From: Streptomyces sp. KMM 9044 | GTDB taxonomy: Bacteria > Actinomycetota > Actinomycetes > Streptomycetales > Streptomycetaceae | Assembly (NCBI RefSeq): GCF_024701375.2 | Contig: NZ_CP113910.1 | Location: forward strand, 1,612,001-1,676,000 | Direction: 5' to 3' | Length of the DNA: 64,000 bases | Shown: piece after piece, positions 43,993-52,948 of the stretch | Position numbering within the stretch: position 1 is the stretch's first letter | How the letters are laid out: the number at the start of each line of letters is the position of its first letter | Translations under genes and position numbers: made by a program | The notes under the pieces: generated by a model | The model's input: only the letters and a program-made list of their open reading frames with translations | What the model was told of the DNA's origin: nothing | The model's database searches: none

Positions 43993-46038
43993 CTACGTGT
44001 GCGGAGAGGAGTCCTTCGACCGCTCCGCCGGTCCGCGCCGCACCGACCCCGGTGCCGTCCAGTCCGCCCGCTTGCGGGCACGCCGCTTCGCCACCTCGGA
44101 GGACTGCAGCTGGTACGGCACCGAGGTCACCATCACGCCCGGTGTGAACAGCAGTCGGCCCTTCAGCCGCAGCGCGCTCTGGTTGTGCAGCAGTTGCTCG
44201 TACCAGTGGCCGACCACGTATTCGGGGATGATCACGGACACCACGTCCCGCGGCGACTCCTTGCGCAGGTTCTTGACGTACTCGATGACCGGCCGCGTGA
44301 CCTCGCGGTACGGGGAGTCCAGCACCTTCAGGGGCACCTCGATGCCGCGCCGCTCCCATTCCGCGTGCAGCGCCCGGGTCTCCGCCGCGTCGACGTTGAC
44401 GCTGAGCGCCTCCAGAGTGTCCGAGCGCATCAGCTTGGCATAGGCGAGGGCGCGCAGGGTGGGCCGGTGGATCTTGGAGATCAGGACGACCGAGTGGACG
44501 CGGGAGGGGCGCACCATGTCGGGGCTGGGGCCCTCGGGGGCGGCGATCTCGTCGGAGACGCGGTCGTAGTGCCGGCGGATGGCCGTCATCAGCGCGTAGA
44601 AGAAGCACATGCCGAGCAGGGCGACCCAGGCGCCGTGGGTGAACTTGGTGACGAGTACGACGGCGAGAACCAGGCCGGTGAAGAAGGCGCCGAAGGTGTT
44701 GATGGCCCGGGAGCGGATCATGCGACGGCGCGCGGTCCGCTGTTTCTCGGTGGTCAGCAGGCGGTTCCAGTGCCGGACCATGCCGATCTGGCTGATGGTG
44801 AAGGACACGAAGACGCCGACGATGTAGAGCTGGATCAGGTGCGTGGTGCTGGCGCCGTAGGCCCACACCAGCACGATGGCCGCGCCCGCGAGCAGCACGA
44901 TCCCGTTGGAGAAGGCGAGCCGGTCGCCGCGGGTGTGCAGCTGGCGCGGGAGGTAGCGGTCCTGGGCCAGTATCGAGCCGAGCAGCGGGAAGCCGTTGTA
45001 GGCGGTGTTCGCGGCGAGGAAGAGCACCAGTGCGGTCGCGGCGGCCAGGGCGAGGAACAGCAGGCTGCCCTCGCCGAACACGGCCTCGGCGACCTGCGAG
45101 ATCACCGGGTGCTGTACGTAGTCGGGGCCGACCGGGACGCCGTCGCGGAACAGTTCCGTGGCCGGGTTCTCGGCCATGCGGACGTCGGTCGCGAGGGCCA
45201 GCGCGATGATGCCGCAGAACATGGTGACGGAGAGCAGACCCATCATCGCGAGCGTCGTCGCCGCGTTCCTGGACTTGGGCTTGCGGAAGGCCGGCACTCC
45301 GTTGGAGATCGCCTCGACGCCGGTGAGTGCGGCGCAGCCGGAGGAGAAGGCGCGCAGCAGGAGGAAGACCAGGGCGAAGCCGGCCAGGCCCTGGTGGTCG
45401 GGGTTGATCTCGTAGTCCGCCGTGGGTGCCCGCATGTCGTCACCGAGCAGCACCGAGCGGAACGTGCCCCACGCGATCATGGTGAAGACGCCGGCGACGA
45501 ACACGTACGTCGGGATCGCGAAGAGGGTGCCCGACTCCCGTACGCCCCGCAGGTTCATCAGCGTCAGCAGCACGATCACGCCGACCGCACAGGCCACCTT
45601 GTGCTCGACGACGAACGGGATCGCGGAGCCCAGGTTCTCGATGCCGGCGGAGATCGACACGGCCACGGTGAGGACGTAGTCGACGAGCAGGGCGCTCGCG
45701 ACGGTCAGGCCCGCCCGGGGACCGAGGTTGGCCGTCGCCACCTCGTAGTCGCCGCCGCCACTGGGGTAGGCGCGGACGTTCTGCCGGTAGGAGGCGACCA
45801 CGGTGAACATCAGGACGACGACCGCGACCGCGATCCAGGGGCTGAAGTGGTAGGCCGACAGACCCGCGACGGAGAGGACGAGCAGGACCTCCCCGGGCGC
45901 GTACGCCACGGACGACAGGGGGTCGGAGGCGAAGACGGGGAGTGCGACACGCTTGGGCAGAAGCGTCTCGCCCAGCCGGTCGCTGCGCAACGCGCGCCCG
46001 ATGAGAATGCGTTTGGGCACGTCGGTCAGTTTGGACAC
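43993..46038 (-). CDS. APC-family permease, KimA-like (probable potassium importer)
   Basis: A 681-residue protein. About twelve helices fill residues 30-470: LPVFASDPLSSVAYAPGEVL, YPSGGGDYEVATANLGPRAG, SSGCAALTGVEAISNGVPAF. A cytoplasmic domain of about 190 residues follows (VHSVVLISKIHRPTLRALAY, VVSVIIPEYVVGHWYEQLLH). This matches KimA-type KUP/APC potassium importers, whose soluble domain can bind c-di-AMP. Two TrkA proteins are encoded divergently next door. GTG at 46038 starts the family alignment; no good ribosome site is visible. Confidence 0.8.
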   Translation of the reverse strand: MSKLTDVPKRILIGRALRSDRLGETLLPKRVALPVFASDPLSSVAYAPGEVLLVLSVAGLSAYHFSPWIAVAVVVLMFTVVASYRQNVRAYPSGGGDYEVATANLGPRAGLTVASALLVDYVLTVAVSISAGIENLGSAIPFVVEHKVACAVGVIVLLTLMNLRGVRESGTLFAIPTYVFVAGVFTMIAWGTFRSVLLGDDMRAPTADYEINPDHQGLAGFALVFLLLRAFSSGCAALTGVEAISNGVPAFRKPKSRNAATTLAMMGLLSVTMFCGIIALALATDVRMAENPATELFRDGVPVGPDYVQHPVISQVAEAVFGEGSLLFLALAAATALVLFLAANTAYNGFPLLGSILAQDRYLPRQLHTRGDRLAFSNGIVLLAGAAIVLVWAYGASTTHLIQLYIVGVFVSFTISQIGMVRHWNRLLTTEKQRTARRRMIRSRAINTFGAFFTGLVLAVVLVTKFTHGAWVALLGMCFFYALMTAIRRHYDRVSDEIAAPEGPSPDMVRPSRVHSVVLISKIHRPTLRALAYAKLMRSDTLEALSVNVDAAETRALHAEWERRGIEVPLKVLDSPYREVTRPVIEYVKNLRKESPRDVVSVIIPEYVVGHWYEQLLHNQSALRLKGRLLFTPGVMVTSVPYQLQSSEVAKRRARKRADWTAPGSVRRGPAERSKDSSPHT

Positions 46039-46272
46039 AACAGTGGATCGTAGGCCGTGGCACAAGGAGCGACCCACCCACCACCCCCTTCCATACGGCT
46101 TCCGTACGGCACTCGGGTGCACCGTCGGGTTGCGGAACCTCCGGCCTTCTGCTCTCCGGGTGAAAACGCGGGGCGGTGGCGTTGCGGGTTCCGCGAAGCG
46201 CACCGATTCCATGCCTACATGACTGGGTCCCTGTCCGCCGGCCCTGCTCGTCGCCGCTCCGTGGAGGTTCCC

Positions 46273-46368
46273 ATGTACGCGCCCGCAGAACTGATCGGTG
46301 CCCTCGCCGCGCTGCTCGGCCTCGGGATCCTGACCCTGGCGAGCGTGCGCAGCATCACCCGCCGCTGA
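46273..46368 (+). CDS. 31-residue single-helix membrane peptide
   Basis: ATG 46273, with GGAGG five bases before it, opens MYAPAELIGALAALLGLGIL, TLASVRSITRR: one helix then a basic end. Its size recalls small subunits such as KdpF. It lies in the promoter interval between the KimA-like and TrkA genes and could be a small partner of potassium transport; that is inference. Confidence 0.55.
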   Translation: MYAPAELIGALAALLGLGILTLASVRSITRR

Positions 46369-46566
46369 CCGTCTCCCGATACGGATACGTTGGTCCCGGG
46401 TACCCGGGACCGGGCCCCGGAGGGGACCGGGATCGTGCCGTCCCGGCATGATGTTGCCCCGCGGCCCGTCATCGGGCCGCCGCGGGTTGCCCGGCGAGCC
46501 GAAAGAAGGACATGAGCACGATGGTCATGAAGGTCGACGGGCCTGCAGGAAGCGCGGTGTGACGCG

Positions 46567-47238
46567 ATGCATGTTGTGATCATGGGGTGCGGGCGGGTGG
46601 GTTCCGCCCTGGCCCAGACTCTGGAGGAGCAGGGGCACACGGTCGCCGTGATCGACCGGGACCCGACCGCCTTCCGTCGGCTGGGCTCCTCGTTCAGCGG
46701 CCGCAGGGTCACCGGGATCGGCTTCGACCAGGACACCCTGCGCGAGGCGGGCATCGAGGACGCGGGTGCCTTCGCCGCCGTCTCCAGCGGGGACAACTCC
46801 AACATCATCGCCGCGCGGGTGGCCCGCGAGATGTTCGGCATCGAGAACGTCGCCGCCCGTATCTACGACCCCCGCCGCGCGGAGGTCTACCAGCGCCTGG
46901 GCATCCCCACGGTGGCGACGGTCCGCTGGACGGCCGACCAGATGCTGCGCAGGCTGCTTCCCTCGGGCGCCGAGCCGCTGTGGCGCGACCCGACCGGCGG
47001 TGTGCAACTCGCCGAGGTGCACACCTCGCAAGCCTGGGTGGGGCACCGGATCAGCAGGCTGCAGGAGCAGACCGGCGTCCGTGTGGCCTTTGTCACCCGG
47101 CTCGGTGAGGCGATCCTGCCCAGTTCCCAGACGGTGTTGCAGGAGGGTGACCTGGTGCACGTGATGATGCGCACCGACGAGATCGACAAGGTCGAGGCGG
47201 TATTCACCGAGGGTCCCGAAGACGAGGGCGGTCAGTGA
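46567..47238 (+). CDS. TrkA-family potassium uptake regulator (first)
   Basis: A 223-residue RCK protein. Rossmann NAD-binding half: HVVIMGCGRVGSALAQTLEE (G-C-G-R-V-G) and VAVIDRDPTAFRRL. TrkA_C half: VQLAEVHTSQAWVGHRISRL to LVHVMMRTDEIDKVEAVF. It gates a potassium channel or permease in response to nucleotide binding. ATG at 46567. The stop overlaps the next TrkA start (TGATG), so the two are made together. Confidence 0.9.
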   Translation: MHVVIMGCGRVGSALAQTLEEQGHTVAVIDRDPTAFRRLGSSFSGRRVTGIGFDQDTLREAGIEDAGAFAAVSSGDNSNIIAARVAREMFGIENVAARIYDPRRAEVYQRLGIPTVATVRWTADQMLRRLLPSGAEPLWRDPTGGVQLAEVHTSQAWVGHRISRLQEQTGVRVAFVTRLGEAILPSSQTVLQEGDLVHVMMRTDEIDKVEAVFTEGPEDEGGQ

Positions 47239-47915
47239 TGAGGGTCGCCATTGCCGGAGCCGGCGCGGTGGGCCGCTCGATCGCGGGCGAGCTGCTGGAG
47301 AACGGACACGAGATCCTGCTCATCGACAAGGCGCCGACCGCCATCTCGGTCGAGCGGGTTCCGCAGGCCGAGTGGCTGCTCGCCGACGCCTGCGAGATCA
47401 CGTCCCTGGACGAGGCGGCGCTCCAGCGCTGCAACGTCGTCATCGCCGCGACCGGCGACGACAAGGTCAATCTGGTCGTCTCCCTGCTGGCCAAGACGGA
47501 ATACGGCGTTCCGCGCGTCGTCGCCCGGGTGAACAACCCCAAGAACGAGTGGCTGTTCAACGAGTCCTGGGGCGTGGACGTGGCCGTCTCCACCCCTCGC
47601 CTGATGTCGGCGCTGGTGGAGGAGGCGGTCAGCGTCGGTGACCTGGTCCGGCTGCTGCACTTCAGCCACGGGGACGCCAACCTGGTCGAGCTGACCCTGC
47701 CGGAGGAGTCGGCGCTGGCCGGCACGCAGGTCGGCGACGTCCAGTGGCCGCAGGACACCTCGCTGGTCACGATCATCCGCGGGACACGTGTCCTCACCCC
47801 GACCCGGGAGGACTCGCTCGAGGCGGGCGACGAACTGCTCTTCGTGACCGCCCAGGCCCGCGAGGAGCAACTGGAGGACCTGCTGTCGGTACGCAGGACC
47901 GACACCGCACGCTAG
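47238..47915 (+). CDS. TrkA-family potassium uptake regulator (second)
   Basis: A 225-residue RCK protein: RVAIAGAGAVGRSIAGELLE, EILLIDKAPTAISV, CNVVIAATGDDKVNLVVSLL, and a TrkA_C half ending LEAGDELLFVTAQAREEQLE. It probably pairs with the first TrkA as a hetero-octameric ring on a potassium transporter, most likely the KimA-like permease or a Trk channel elsewhere. ATG 47238 overlaps the upstream stop; GTG 47235 is an alternative. Confidence 0.9.
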   Translation: MRVAIAGAGAVGRSIAGELLENGHEILLIDKAPTAISVERVPQAEWLLADACEITSLDEAALQRCNVVIAATGDDKVNLVVSLLAKTEYGVPRVVARVNNPKNEWLFNESWGVDVAVSTPRLMSALVEEAVSVGDLVRLLHFSHGDANLVELTLPEESALAGTQVGDVQWPQDTSLVTIIRGTRVLTPTREDSLEAGDELLFVTAQAREEQLEDLLSVRRTDTAR

Positions 47916-47933
47916 GCACGCGAGGACGTGACC

Positions 47934-47979
47934 ACGTGAGTGGGGGCGCCCGGGAATCTCCGGGCGCCCCCACTCACGT
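47934..47979. terminator. Bidirectional terminator with 20-bp perfect stem
   Basis: Arms at 47934-47953 and 47960-47979 (ACGTGAGTGGGGGCGCCCGG and its complement) with a 6-nt loop. It lies between the converging TrkA and DUF3159 genes and can serve both. Confidence 0.92.
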
Positions 47980-47994
47980 ACGTGCTCACGGCGC

Positions 47995-48774
47995 TCAGGG
48001 GCGGCGGTGCCGGCCTGTCGTCGTCGCGTCGTCGTCCTCCGCTTGCTGCGCCTTCTCCTGCTCGCGCGCGGCCCTGCGCTCCTCCTCGGCGCGCTCCTCC
48101 GCCTCCATCTCCGCGAACACGTCGATCGGCGGCGGCGCCTTCGCCAGGAACACCCAGGTCAGGTATACGGCGAGCAGGAACGGCGGGATCTTCAGCGCGA
48201 CCAGGACCCAGCCCAGCTGTGTCGTGTCCGCCCACCAATACAGCGGGAACAGGATCGCGCTCTTGCCGAGCAGGATCAGGCCCCAGGCCCAACTGGCCTT
48301 GGTGTAGGCCTTCTTACGGCCCGGGTTGCGGGTGCGCCAGGAGAGGTTCTCCCGGAAGATCGGGCCCAGCATCAGACCGATCAGCGGGACGCCGGCCATC
48401 GCGGTGATGATGTACGCCAGGGCCAGGCCGGTGGTGTAGAGCATGCCCGGCAGGTAGAAGTCCTTGGCGTTGCCGGTCATCATCGCGAAGACCACACCGA
48501 AGCCGACGCCGAAGACGCCGCTGAAGGCGTGCTTGACGGTGTCCTTCCTCGCCAGCCGGACCACGACCATCGCCAGCGACACGGCGAGCGCCGCGAGCGC
48601 CGCCATGTGCAGGTTCTTGTTGATCGTGTAGATGCTGACGAACAGGAGGCCGGGCAGCACCGTCTCGACCATGCCCCGCACCCCGCCGAACGCCTCGAAC
48701 AGGGCGGCTTCGGTCACCGCCCTGGCGTCGTCGGCGGATGTGTCTTCGGTTGTCGGCTTGTCGAGTGACGTCAC
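47995..48774 (-). CDS. DUF3159 membrane protein
   Basis: A 259-residue protein: ALFEAFGGVRGMVETVLPGL, FVSIYTINKNLHMAALAALA, FAMMTGNAKDFYLPGMLYTT, RTRNPGRKKAYTKASWAWGL, then a charged Glu/Arg coil and a Thr/Arg tail. About six helices. This is the actinobacterial DUF3159 family, always near OB-fold and TrkA genes; function unknown. GTG at 48774, 3 nt after the OB-fold gene stop, so co-translated. Confidence 0.88.
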   Translation of the reverse strand: MTSLDKPTTEDTSADDARAVTEAALFEAFGGVRGMVETVLPGLLFVSIYTINKNLHMAALAALAVSLAMVVVRLARKDTVKHAFSGVFGVGFGVVFAMMTGNAKDFYLPGMLYTTGLALAYIITAMAGVPLIGLMLGPIFRENLSWRTRNPGRKKAYTKASWAWGLILLGKSAILFPLYWWADTTQLGWVLVALKIPPFLLAVYLTWVFLAKAPPPIDVFAEMEAEERAEEERRAAREQEKAQQAEDDDATTTGRHRRP

Positions 48775-48777
48775 CGG

Positions 48778-49176
48778 CTACTCCCGTCCGAGGGGTCTCA
48801 GTTCGTATTTCGGGTTGAACAGCACCCTGCGGCCTCTGCTCAGGGAGATCCTGCCCGATGCGATCATCCTGCGGCCCGGTTCGATCCCGACGATGGAGCG
48901 CCGGCCGAGCCACACCACGTCCAGCGCGGCGGAGCCGTCGAACAGTTCGGCCTCCAGGGCGGGGACTCCCGCACGCGGCCGCAGTGTGACCGTGCGCAAG
49001 GTACCAGTAACCGTCACTATCTGCCGGTCCTGGCAGTCACCTATTCGTGTACAACCGGCAGTCTCGGCGTCCTCACGCAGCTCCTCGGACTCCAGGTCCT
49101 CCTGCGACGAGGAGAGCCGGTCGAGCATGCGCCGGAACCGGCCCGTCGGTTTCTCCGAGCGAGGAACAGCACCCAT
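48778..49176 (-). CDS. OB-fold nucleic-acid-binding protein
   Basis: A 132-residue protein with a helical lead (GRFRRMLDRLSSSQEDLESE, LREDAETAGCTRI) and an OB-fold: RQIVTVTGTLRTVTLRPRAG, VPALEAELFDGSAALDVVWL, GRRMIASGRISLSRGRRVLF. It resembles RecG-wedge-like single-domain OB proteins of actinobacteria. Start ATG at 49176; an upstream GC-rich extension is rejected. It forms an operon with DUF3159. Confidence 0.85.
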   Translation of the reverse strand: MGAVPRSEKPTGRFRRMLDRLSSSQEDLESEELREDAETAGCTRIGDCQDRQIVTVTGTLRTVTLRPRAGVPALEAELFDGSAALDVVWLGRRSIVGIEPGRRMIASGRISLSRGRRVLFNPKYELRPLGRE

Positions 49177-49284
49177 ACGTGAAGCGTACCGGGGCGCCCC
49201 CACGGTTACGTACCCGCTGCCCGCCCGGTCCGAACCGGCCGCCCCCAGACCCGCGCGCGCAGCGCGCACACCCCGGGCGGGCAC

Positions 49285-49968
49285 TCATCGTTCGAAGCGG
49301 TAGCCCATGCCCGGCTCGGTGATGAAGTGCTTCGGGTGGGACGGGTCGGCCTCCAGCTTGCGGCGCAACTGGGCCATGTACACGCGCAGGTAGTTCGTCT
49401 CCGTCCCGTACGACGGCCCCCAGACCTCCCGGAGCAGCTGCTTCTGCGCCACCAGCCGGCCGCCGTTGCGCACGAGGACCTCCAGCAGATGCCATTCGGT
49501 GGGGGTCAGCCGTACGTCCCTGCCGTCGCGGTGCACCTTCTTCGCGGCCAGGTCGACGGTGAACCCGTCGGTCTCCACCACCAGGCCGCCCTCGTCCTCG
49601 CCCGAGGGCTCGGCGCGGCGCACGGCGGCCCGCAGCCTGGCCAGCAGCTCGTCCATGCCGAAGGGCTTGGTGACGTAGTCGTCGGCTCCCGCGTCGAGCG
49701 CCTGGACCTTCTCGTCGGAGGCGTGCCGGGCGGACAGCACCAGGATCGGCACCCGGGTCCAGCCGCGCAGTCCACGGATCACCTCGACGCCGTCCATGTC
49801 GGGCAGTCCCAGGTCGAGGAGGACCACGTCGGGGTGGCGGGCGGCGGCCAGGCGCAGGGCTGCGGCGCCGTCGTGGGCGGAGTCGACCTCGTACGAGCGG
49901 GCCTTGAGGTTGATCACGAGGGCACGCACGATCGCCGGCTCGTCGTCGACCACCAGCACACGGGTCAT
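49285..49968 (-). CDS. kdpE: KdpE-type response regulator
   Basis: A 227-residue OmpR-type regulator: MTRVLVVDDEPAIVRALVIN, phospho-acceptor Asp52 in VVLLDLGLPDMDG, SARHASDEKVQALDAGADDY, Lys in TKPFGMDEL, and a winged-helix DNA-binding half (LTPTEWHLLEVLVRNGGRLV, YGTETNYLRVYMAQLRRKLE). Its ATG overlaps the kdpD stop as ATGA. Known role: activate the high-affinity potassium pump kdpFABC, which is not in this window. Confidence 0.92.
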   Translation of the reverse strand: MTRVLVVDDEPAIVRALVINLKARSYEVDSAHDGAAALRLAAARHPDVVLLDLGLPDMDGVEVIRGLRGWTRVPILVLSARHASDEKVQALDAGADDYVTKPFGMDELLARLRAAVRRAEPSGEDEGGLVVETDGFTVDLAAKKVHRDGRDVRLTPTEWHLLEVLVRNGGRLVAQKQLLREVWGPSYGTETNYLRVYMAQLRRKLEADPSHPKHFITEPGMGYRFER

Positions 49969-52592
49969 GAGAAGTGCCTTTCCGGTTCGGCGGGGCCCAC
50001 GGGCTCCGGTTCTGCTGGGCGGAGGGGCTCCGGGCCCGCGGGGGCCACGGGCTCCGCGGGTGTTGCCGTCGGAGCCCCCGTCGCGGCCGTTGCCGCGGGG
50101 GCCGCCGCGCGGAGGGTCAGTGTCATGGTGAGGCCGCCGCCGGGGGTGTCGTCGGCGTTCAGGGAGCCGCCCATGGCCTCGGCGAAGCCCCGCGCCACCG
50201 CCAGACCGAGGCCCACCCCGGCCCCGCGCGGAGCGTCGCCGTAGCGCTGGAAGGGCTCGAAGATGCGGTCCTTCCCGTCGTCGGGAACGCCTGGACCCCG
50301 GTCGACCACCCGGACCTCGACCCGGCCGGCGAGCGCACTGGCGGCCACCAGGACGGGGGTACCGGCAGGAGCGTACTTGACGGCGTTCTCGACCAGGTTG
50401 GCCATCGTCCGCTCCAGCAGCCCGGGGTCGACGGCGACCATGGGCAGGGTCTCCGGGACGTCCAGGGTGACACTGCCCTCGGGCACCCCGCCGAGCGCCA
50501 TGGGCGCCACCTCGTCCAGATCGACCTCGCGGATCAGCGGGGTGACCGTGCCGGTGTGCAGGCGGGACATGTCGAGCAGGTTGCCCACCAGGTGGTCCAG
50601 ACGGTCGGCGCCGTCCTCGATGCCCTTGAGCAGCTCGGCCCGGTCCTCGGGCGACCAGTCGACGTCCTCGGAACGCAGCGAGGAGACCGCGGCCTTGATC
50701 CCGGCCAGCGGGGTGCGCAGGTCGTGGCTGACGGCGGCCAGCAGGGCGGTGCGGATGCGGTTGCCCTCGGCGAGGGTGCGCGCCCGGTCGGCCTCGGCGC
50801 GCAGCCGGCGGCGGTCCAGGGTGACGGCGGCCTGGGCGGCGAAGGCGCCCAGTACCCGGCGGTCCTCGGCGGGCAGGGCCCGGCCGGTCAGCGCGAGCGC
50901 CAGGTGGTCCCCGACCGGGACGTCCACGTCGGCGTCGTCGGGCCGTTCGAGGGCCGGTCCGGTGCCGGTCCGTCCGGCGCAGGTCCACGGCTCGACGTCG
51001 CCGGCGCGTTCCAGCAGCGCCGCCGACTCCATGCCGAACGTCTCACGGACCCGTTCCAGCAGTTCCTCGAGGCCGGTCTCGCCACGCAGCACGTTGCCGG
51101 CGAGGAACGACAGGATCTCCGACTCGGCGCGCAGCCGGGCCGCCTGATGGGTGCGGCGGGCGGCGAGGTCGACGACGGACGCCACCGCCGCGCCGACGGC
51201 GACGAAGATGGCGATGGCGATGATGTTCTTCGGGTCGGAGACCGACCAGCGGTGCAGGGGCGGGGTGTAGAAGTAGTTCAGCAGCAGCGAGCCGGACGCC
51301 GCCGAGGCCAGGGCCGGCCGCAGCCCGCCGAGCAGCGCCGCGGCCACGGTCAGTGACAGGAACAGCAGCATGTCGTTGGCCAGGCCCGGGTCGAAGGCGC
51401 TGAGCAGCACGGCCAGCAGCGCGGGGCCCGCCATCCCGACCGCCCAGCCCCACGCCACCCGCGACCGCCCGAGCCGGGCGCCCCGGGCCACCGGCAGTCC
51501 ACGCCCCTTGGCTATCGCCTCGTGGGTGACGATGTGCACGTCCAGGTCGGGACCGGAGTCCCGCGCGACGGTCGCGCCGACGCCGGGGCCGAAGACGTAC
51601 TGCCACGTCTTGCGGCGCGAGGAGCCCAGCACGATCTGGGTGGCGTTCGCCGCGCGGGCGAAGGCGAGCAGGGCGGCCGGGACGTCGTCCCCCACCACGT
51701 GGTGGAAGGTGCCGCCCAGGCTCTCCACGAGGGTCCGCTGCCCGGCCAGCTCGCCGGGCGAGGCGGCGGTGAGCCCGTCGCCTCGGGCGACGTAGACCGC
51801 GAGCACCTCGCCCCCGGCGCCCTTCTCGGCCAGCCGCGCGGCACGGCGGATCAGGGTGCGGCCCTCGGGGCCGCCGGTCAGGCCGACCATGATCCGTTCG
51901 CGTGAGCCCCAGATCGCCGAGACGTCGTGCTCGCTGCGGTACCGCTGGAGGTACTCGTCGACCCGGTCGGCCACCCACAGCAGCGCGAGTTCCCTGAGCG
52001 CGGTGAGGTTGCCGGGACGGAAGTAGTTCGAGAGGGCGGCGTCGACCTTGTCCGGCTGGTAGACGTTGCCGTGCGCCATGCGGCGGCGGAGCGCCTCGGG
52101 CGTCATGTCGACCAGTTCCGTCTGCCCGGCCCGCCGCACCACCTCGTCCGGTACGGTCTCCTGCTGCCGGACGCCGGTGATGGATTCCACCACGTCGCCG
52201 AGGGACTCCAGGTGCTGGATGTTGAGGGTCGACAGCACGTCGATACCGGCGGCCAGCAACTCCTCCACGTCCTGCCAGCGCTTCGCGTTGCGCGAGCCGG
52301 GCACGTTGGTGTGAGCGAGTTCGTCGACGAGAACCACCTGGGGGCGGCGGGCAAGGACGGCGTCGAGGTCCATCTCGGAGAGCACGGCTCCGCGGTGCTC
52401 CAGTTCCCGGCGCGGTATCTGTTCCAGGCCCTCCAGCAGCGCCCTGGTGCGCGGCCGGTCGTAGGGCTCGACGAAGCCCACCACGCAGTCGGTGCCCCGC
52501 TCGACACGGCGCCGCGCCTCGGACAGCATCGCGTACGTCTTGCCGACGCCCGGTGCCGCGCCGAGGTGGATCCGAAGTCTGCCGCGTCCCAT
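49965..52592 (-). CDS. kdpD: KdpD-type sensor histidine kinase
   Basis: An 875-residue kinase. KdpD domain: Walker A HLGAAPGVGKTYAML and QVVLVDELAHTNVPG. A universal-stress-protein-like domain follows (RIMVGLTGGPEGRTLIRRAA, IVLGSSRRKTWQYVFGPGVG), then DUF4118 with four helices, a GAF-like segment, and the kinase core with His623 in VSHDLRTPLAG, the N box MANLVENAVKYAPAGTPVLV and G boxes DRGPGVP and GVGLGLAVARGFAEAMGG. It senses potassium limitation and turgor. ATG at 52592. Confidence 0.92.
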   Translation of the reverse strand: MGRGRLRIHLGAAPGVGKTYAMLSEARRRVERGTDCVVGFVEPYDRPRTRALLEGLEQIPRRELEHRGAVLSEMDLDAVLARRPQVVLVDELAHTNVPGSRNAKRWQDVEELLAAGIDVLSTLNIQHLESLGDVVESITGVRQQETVPDEVVRRAGQTELVDMTPEALRRRMAHGNVYQPDKVDAALSNYFRPGNLTALRELALLWVADRVDEYLQRYRSEHDVSAIWGSRERIMVGLTGGPEGRTLIRRAARLAEKGAGGEVLAVYVARGDGLTAASPGELAGQRTLVESLGGTFHHVVGDDVPAALLAFARAANATQIVLGSSRRKTWQYVFGPGVGATVARDSGPDLDVHIVTHEAIAKGRGLPVARGARLGRSRVAWGWAVGMAGPALLAVLLSAFDPGLANDMLLFLSLTVAAALLGGLRPALASAASGSLLLNYFYTPPLHRWSVSDPKNIIAIAIFVAVGAAVASVVDLAARRTHQAARLRAESEILSFLAGNVLRGETGLEELLERVRETFGMESAALLERAGDVEPWTCAGRTGTGPALERPDDADVDVPVGDHLALALTGRALPAEDRRVLGAFAAQAAVTLDRRRLRAEADRARTLAEGNRIRTALLAAVSHDLRTPLAGIKAAVSSLRSEDVDWSPEDRAELLKGIEDGADRLDHLVGNLLDMSRLHTGTVTPLIREVDLDEVAPMALGGVPEGSVTLDVPETLPMVAVDPGLLERTMANLVENAVKYAPAGTPVLVAASALAGRVEVRVVDRGPGVPDDGKDRIFEPFQRYGDAPRGAGVGLGLAVARGFAEAMGGSLNADDTPGGGLTMTLTLRAAAPAATAATGAPTATPAEPVAPAGPEPLRPAEPEPVGPAEPERHFS

Positions 52593-52770
52593 TCCCTCAC
52601 TGTCCTCCGGTTTCCGGACAGCACGGCTGCCGCCGGTTGCCGGTCGCCGGTTCACCGCTGTCTGCGCGGAGTCGACCCTACGTTCGTCCCGGGCGGCCGA
52701 AGGCGCCGGCCGAGGTGCGGGATCCGGCCTTGACGGAACTCTGACGGGGCTGCGGCGGACTCCGGCCCCG

Positions 52771-52834
52771 GGCACCGGCACGGCGAAGCCGCGGCGGCGG
52801 TGCGGCGGCGGTGCGGCTTCGCCGTGCCGGTGCC
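52771..52834. repeat. 22-bp-arm inverted repeat
   Basis: GGCACCGGCACGGCGAAGCC-GC (52771-52792) and its complement (52813-52834) with a GC-rich 20-nt loop. It stands directly before a second giant hairpin in the kdpD upstream region. Confidence 0.85.
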
Positions 52835-52867
52835 TCAGCCGCTCACCGGCGTCGGTGCCGTACGGGG

Positions 52868-52931
52868 TTTCGCAGCCACGACGACGGGGCCGCACCCTGT
52901 CGGGTGCGGCCCCGTCGTCGTGGCTGCGAAA
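52868..52931 (-). terminator. 30-bp-arm perfect hairpin after DUF3710
   Basis: Arms at 52868-52897 and 52902-52931 are fully complementary with a 4-nt loop TGTC. It starts 18 nt beyond the DUF3710 stop on the minus strand and should end the thioesterase-dut-DUF3710 transcript. Confidence 0.9.
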
Positions 52932-52948
52932 GCGCTCGGAGGCCGGGC

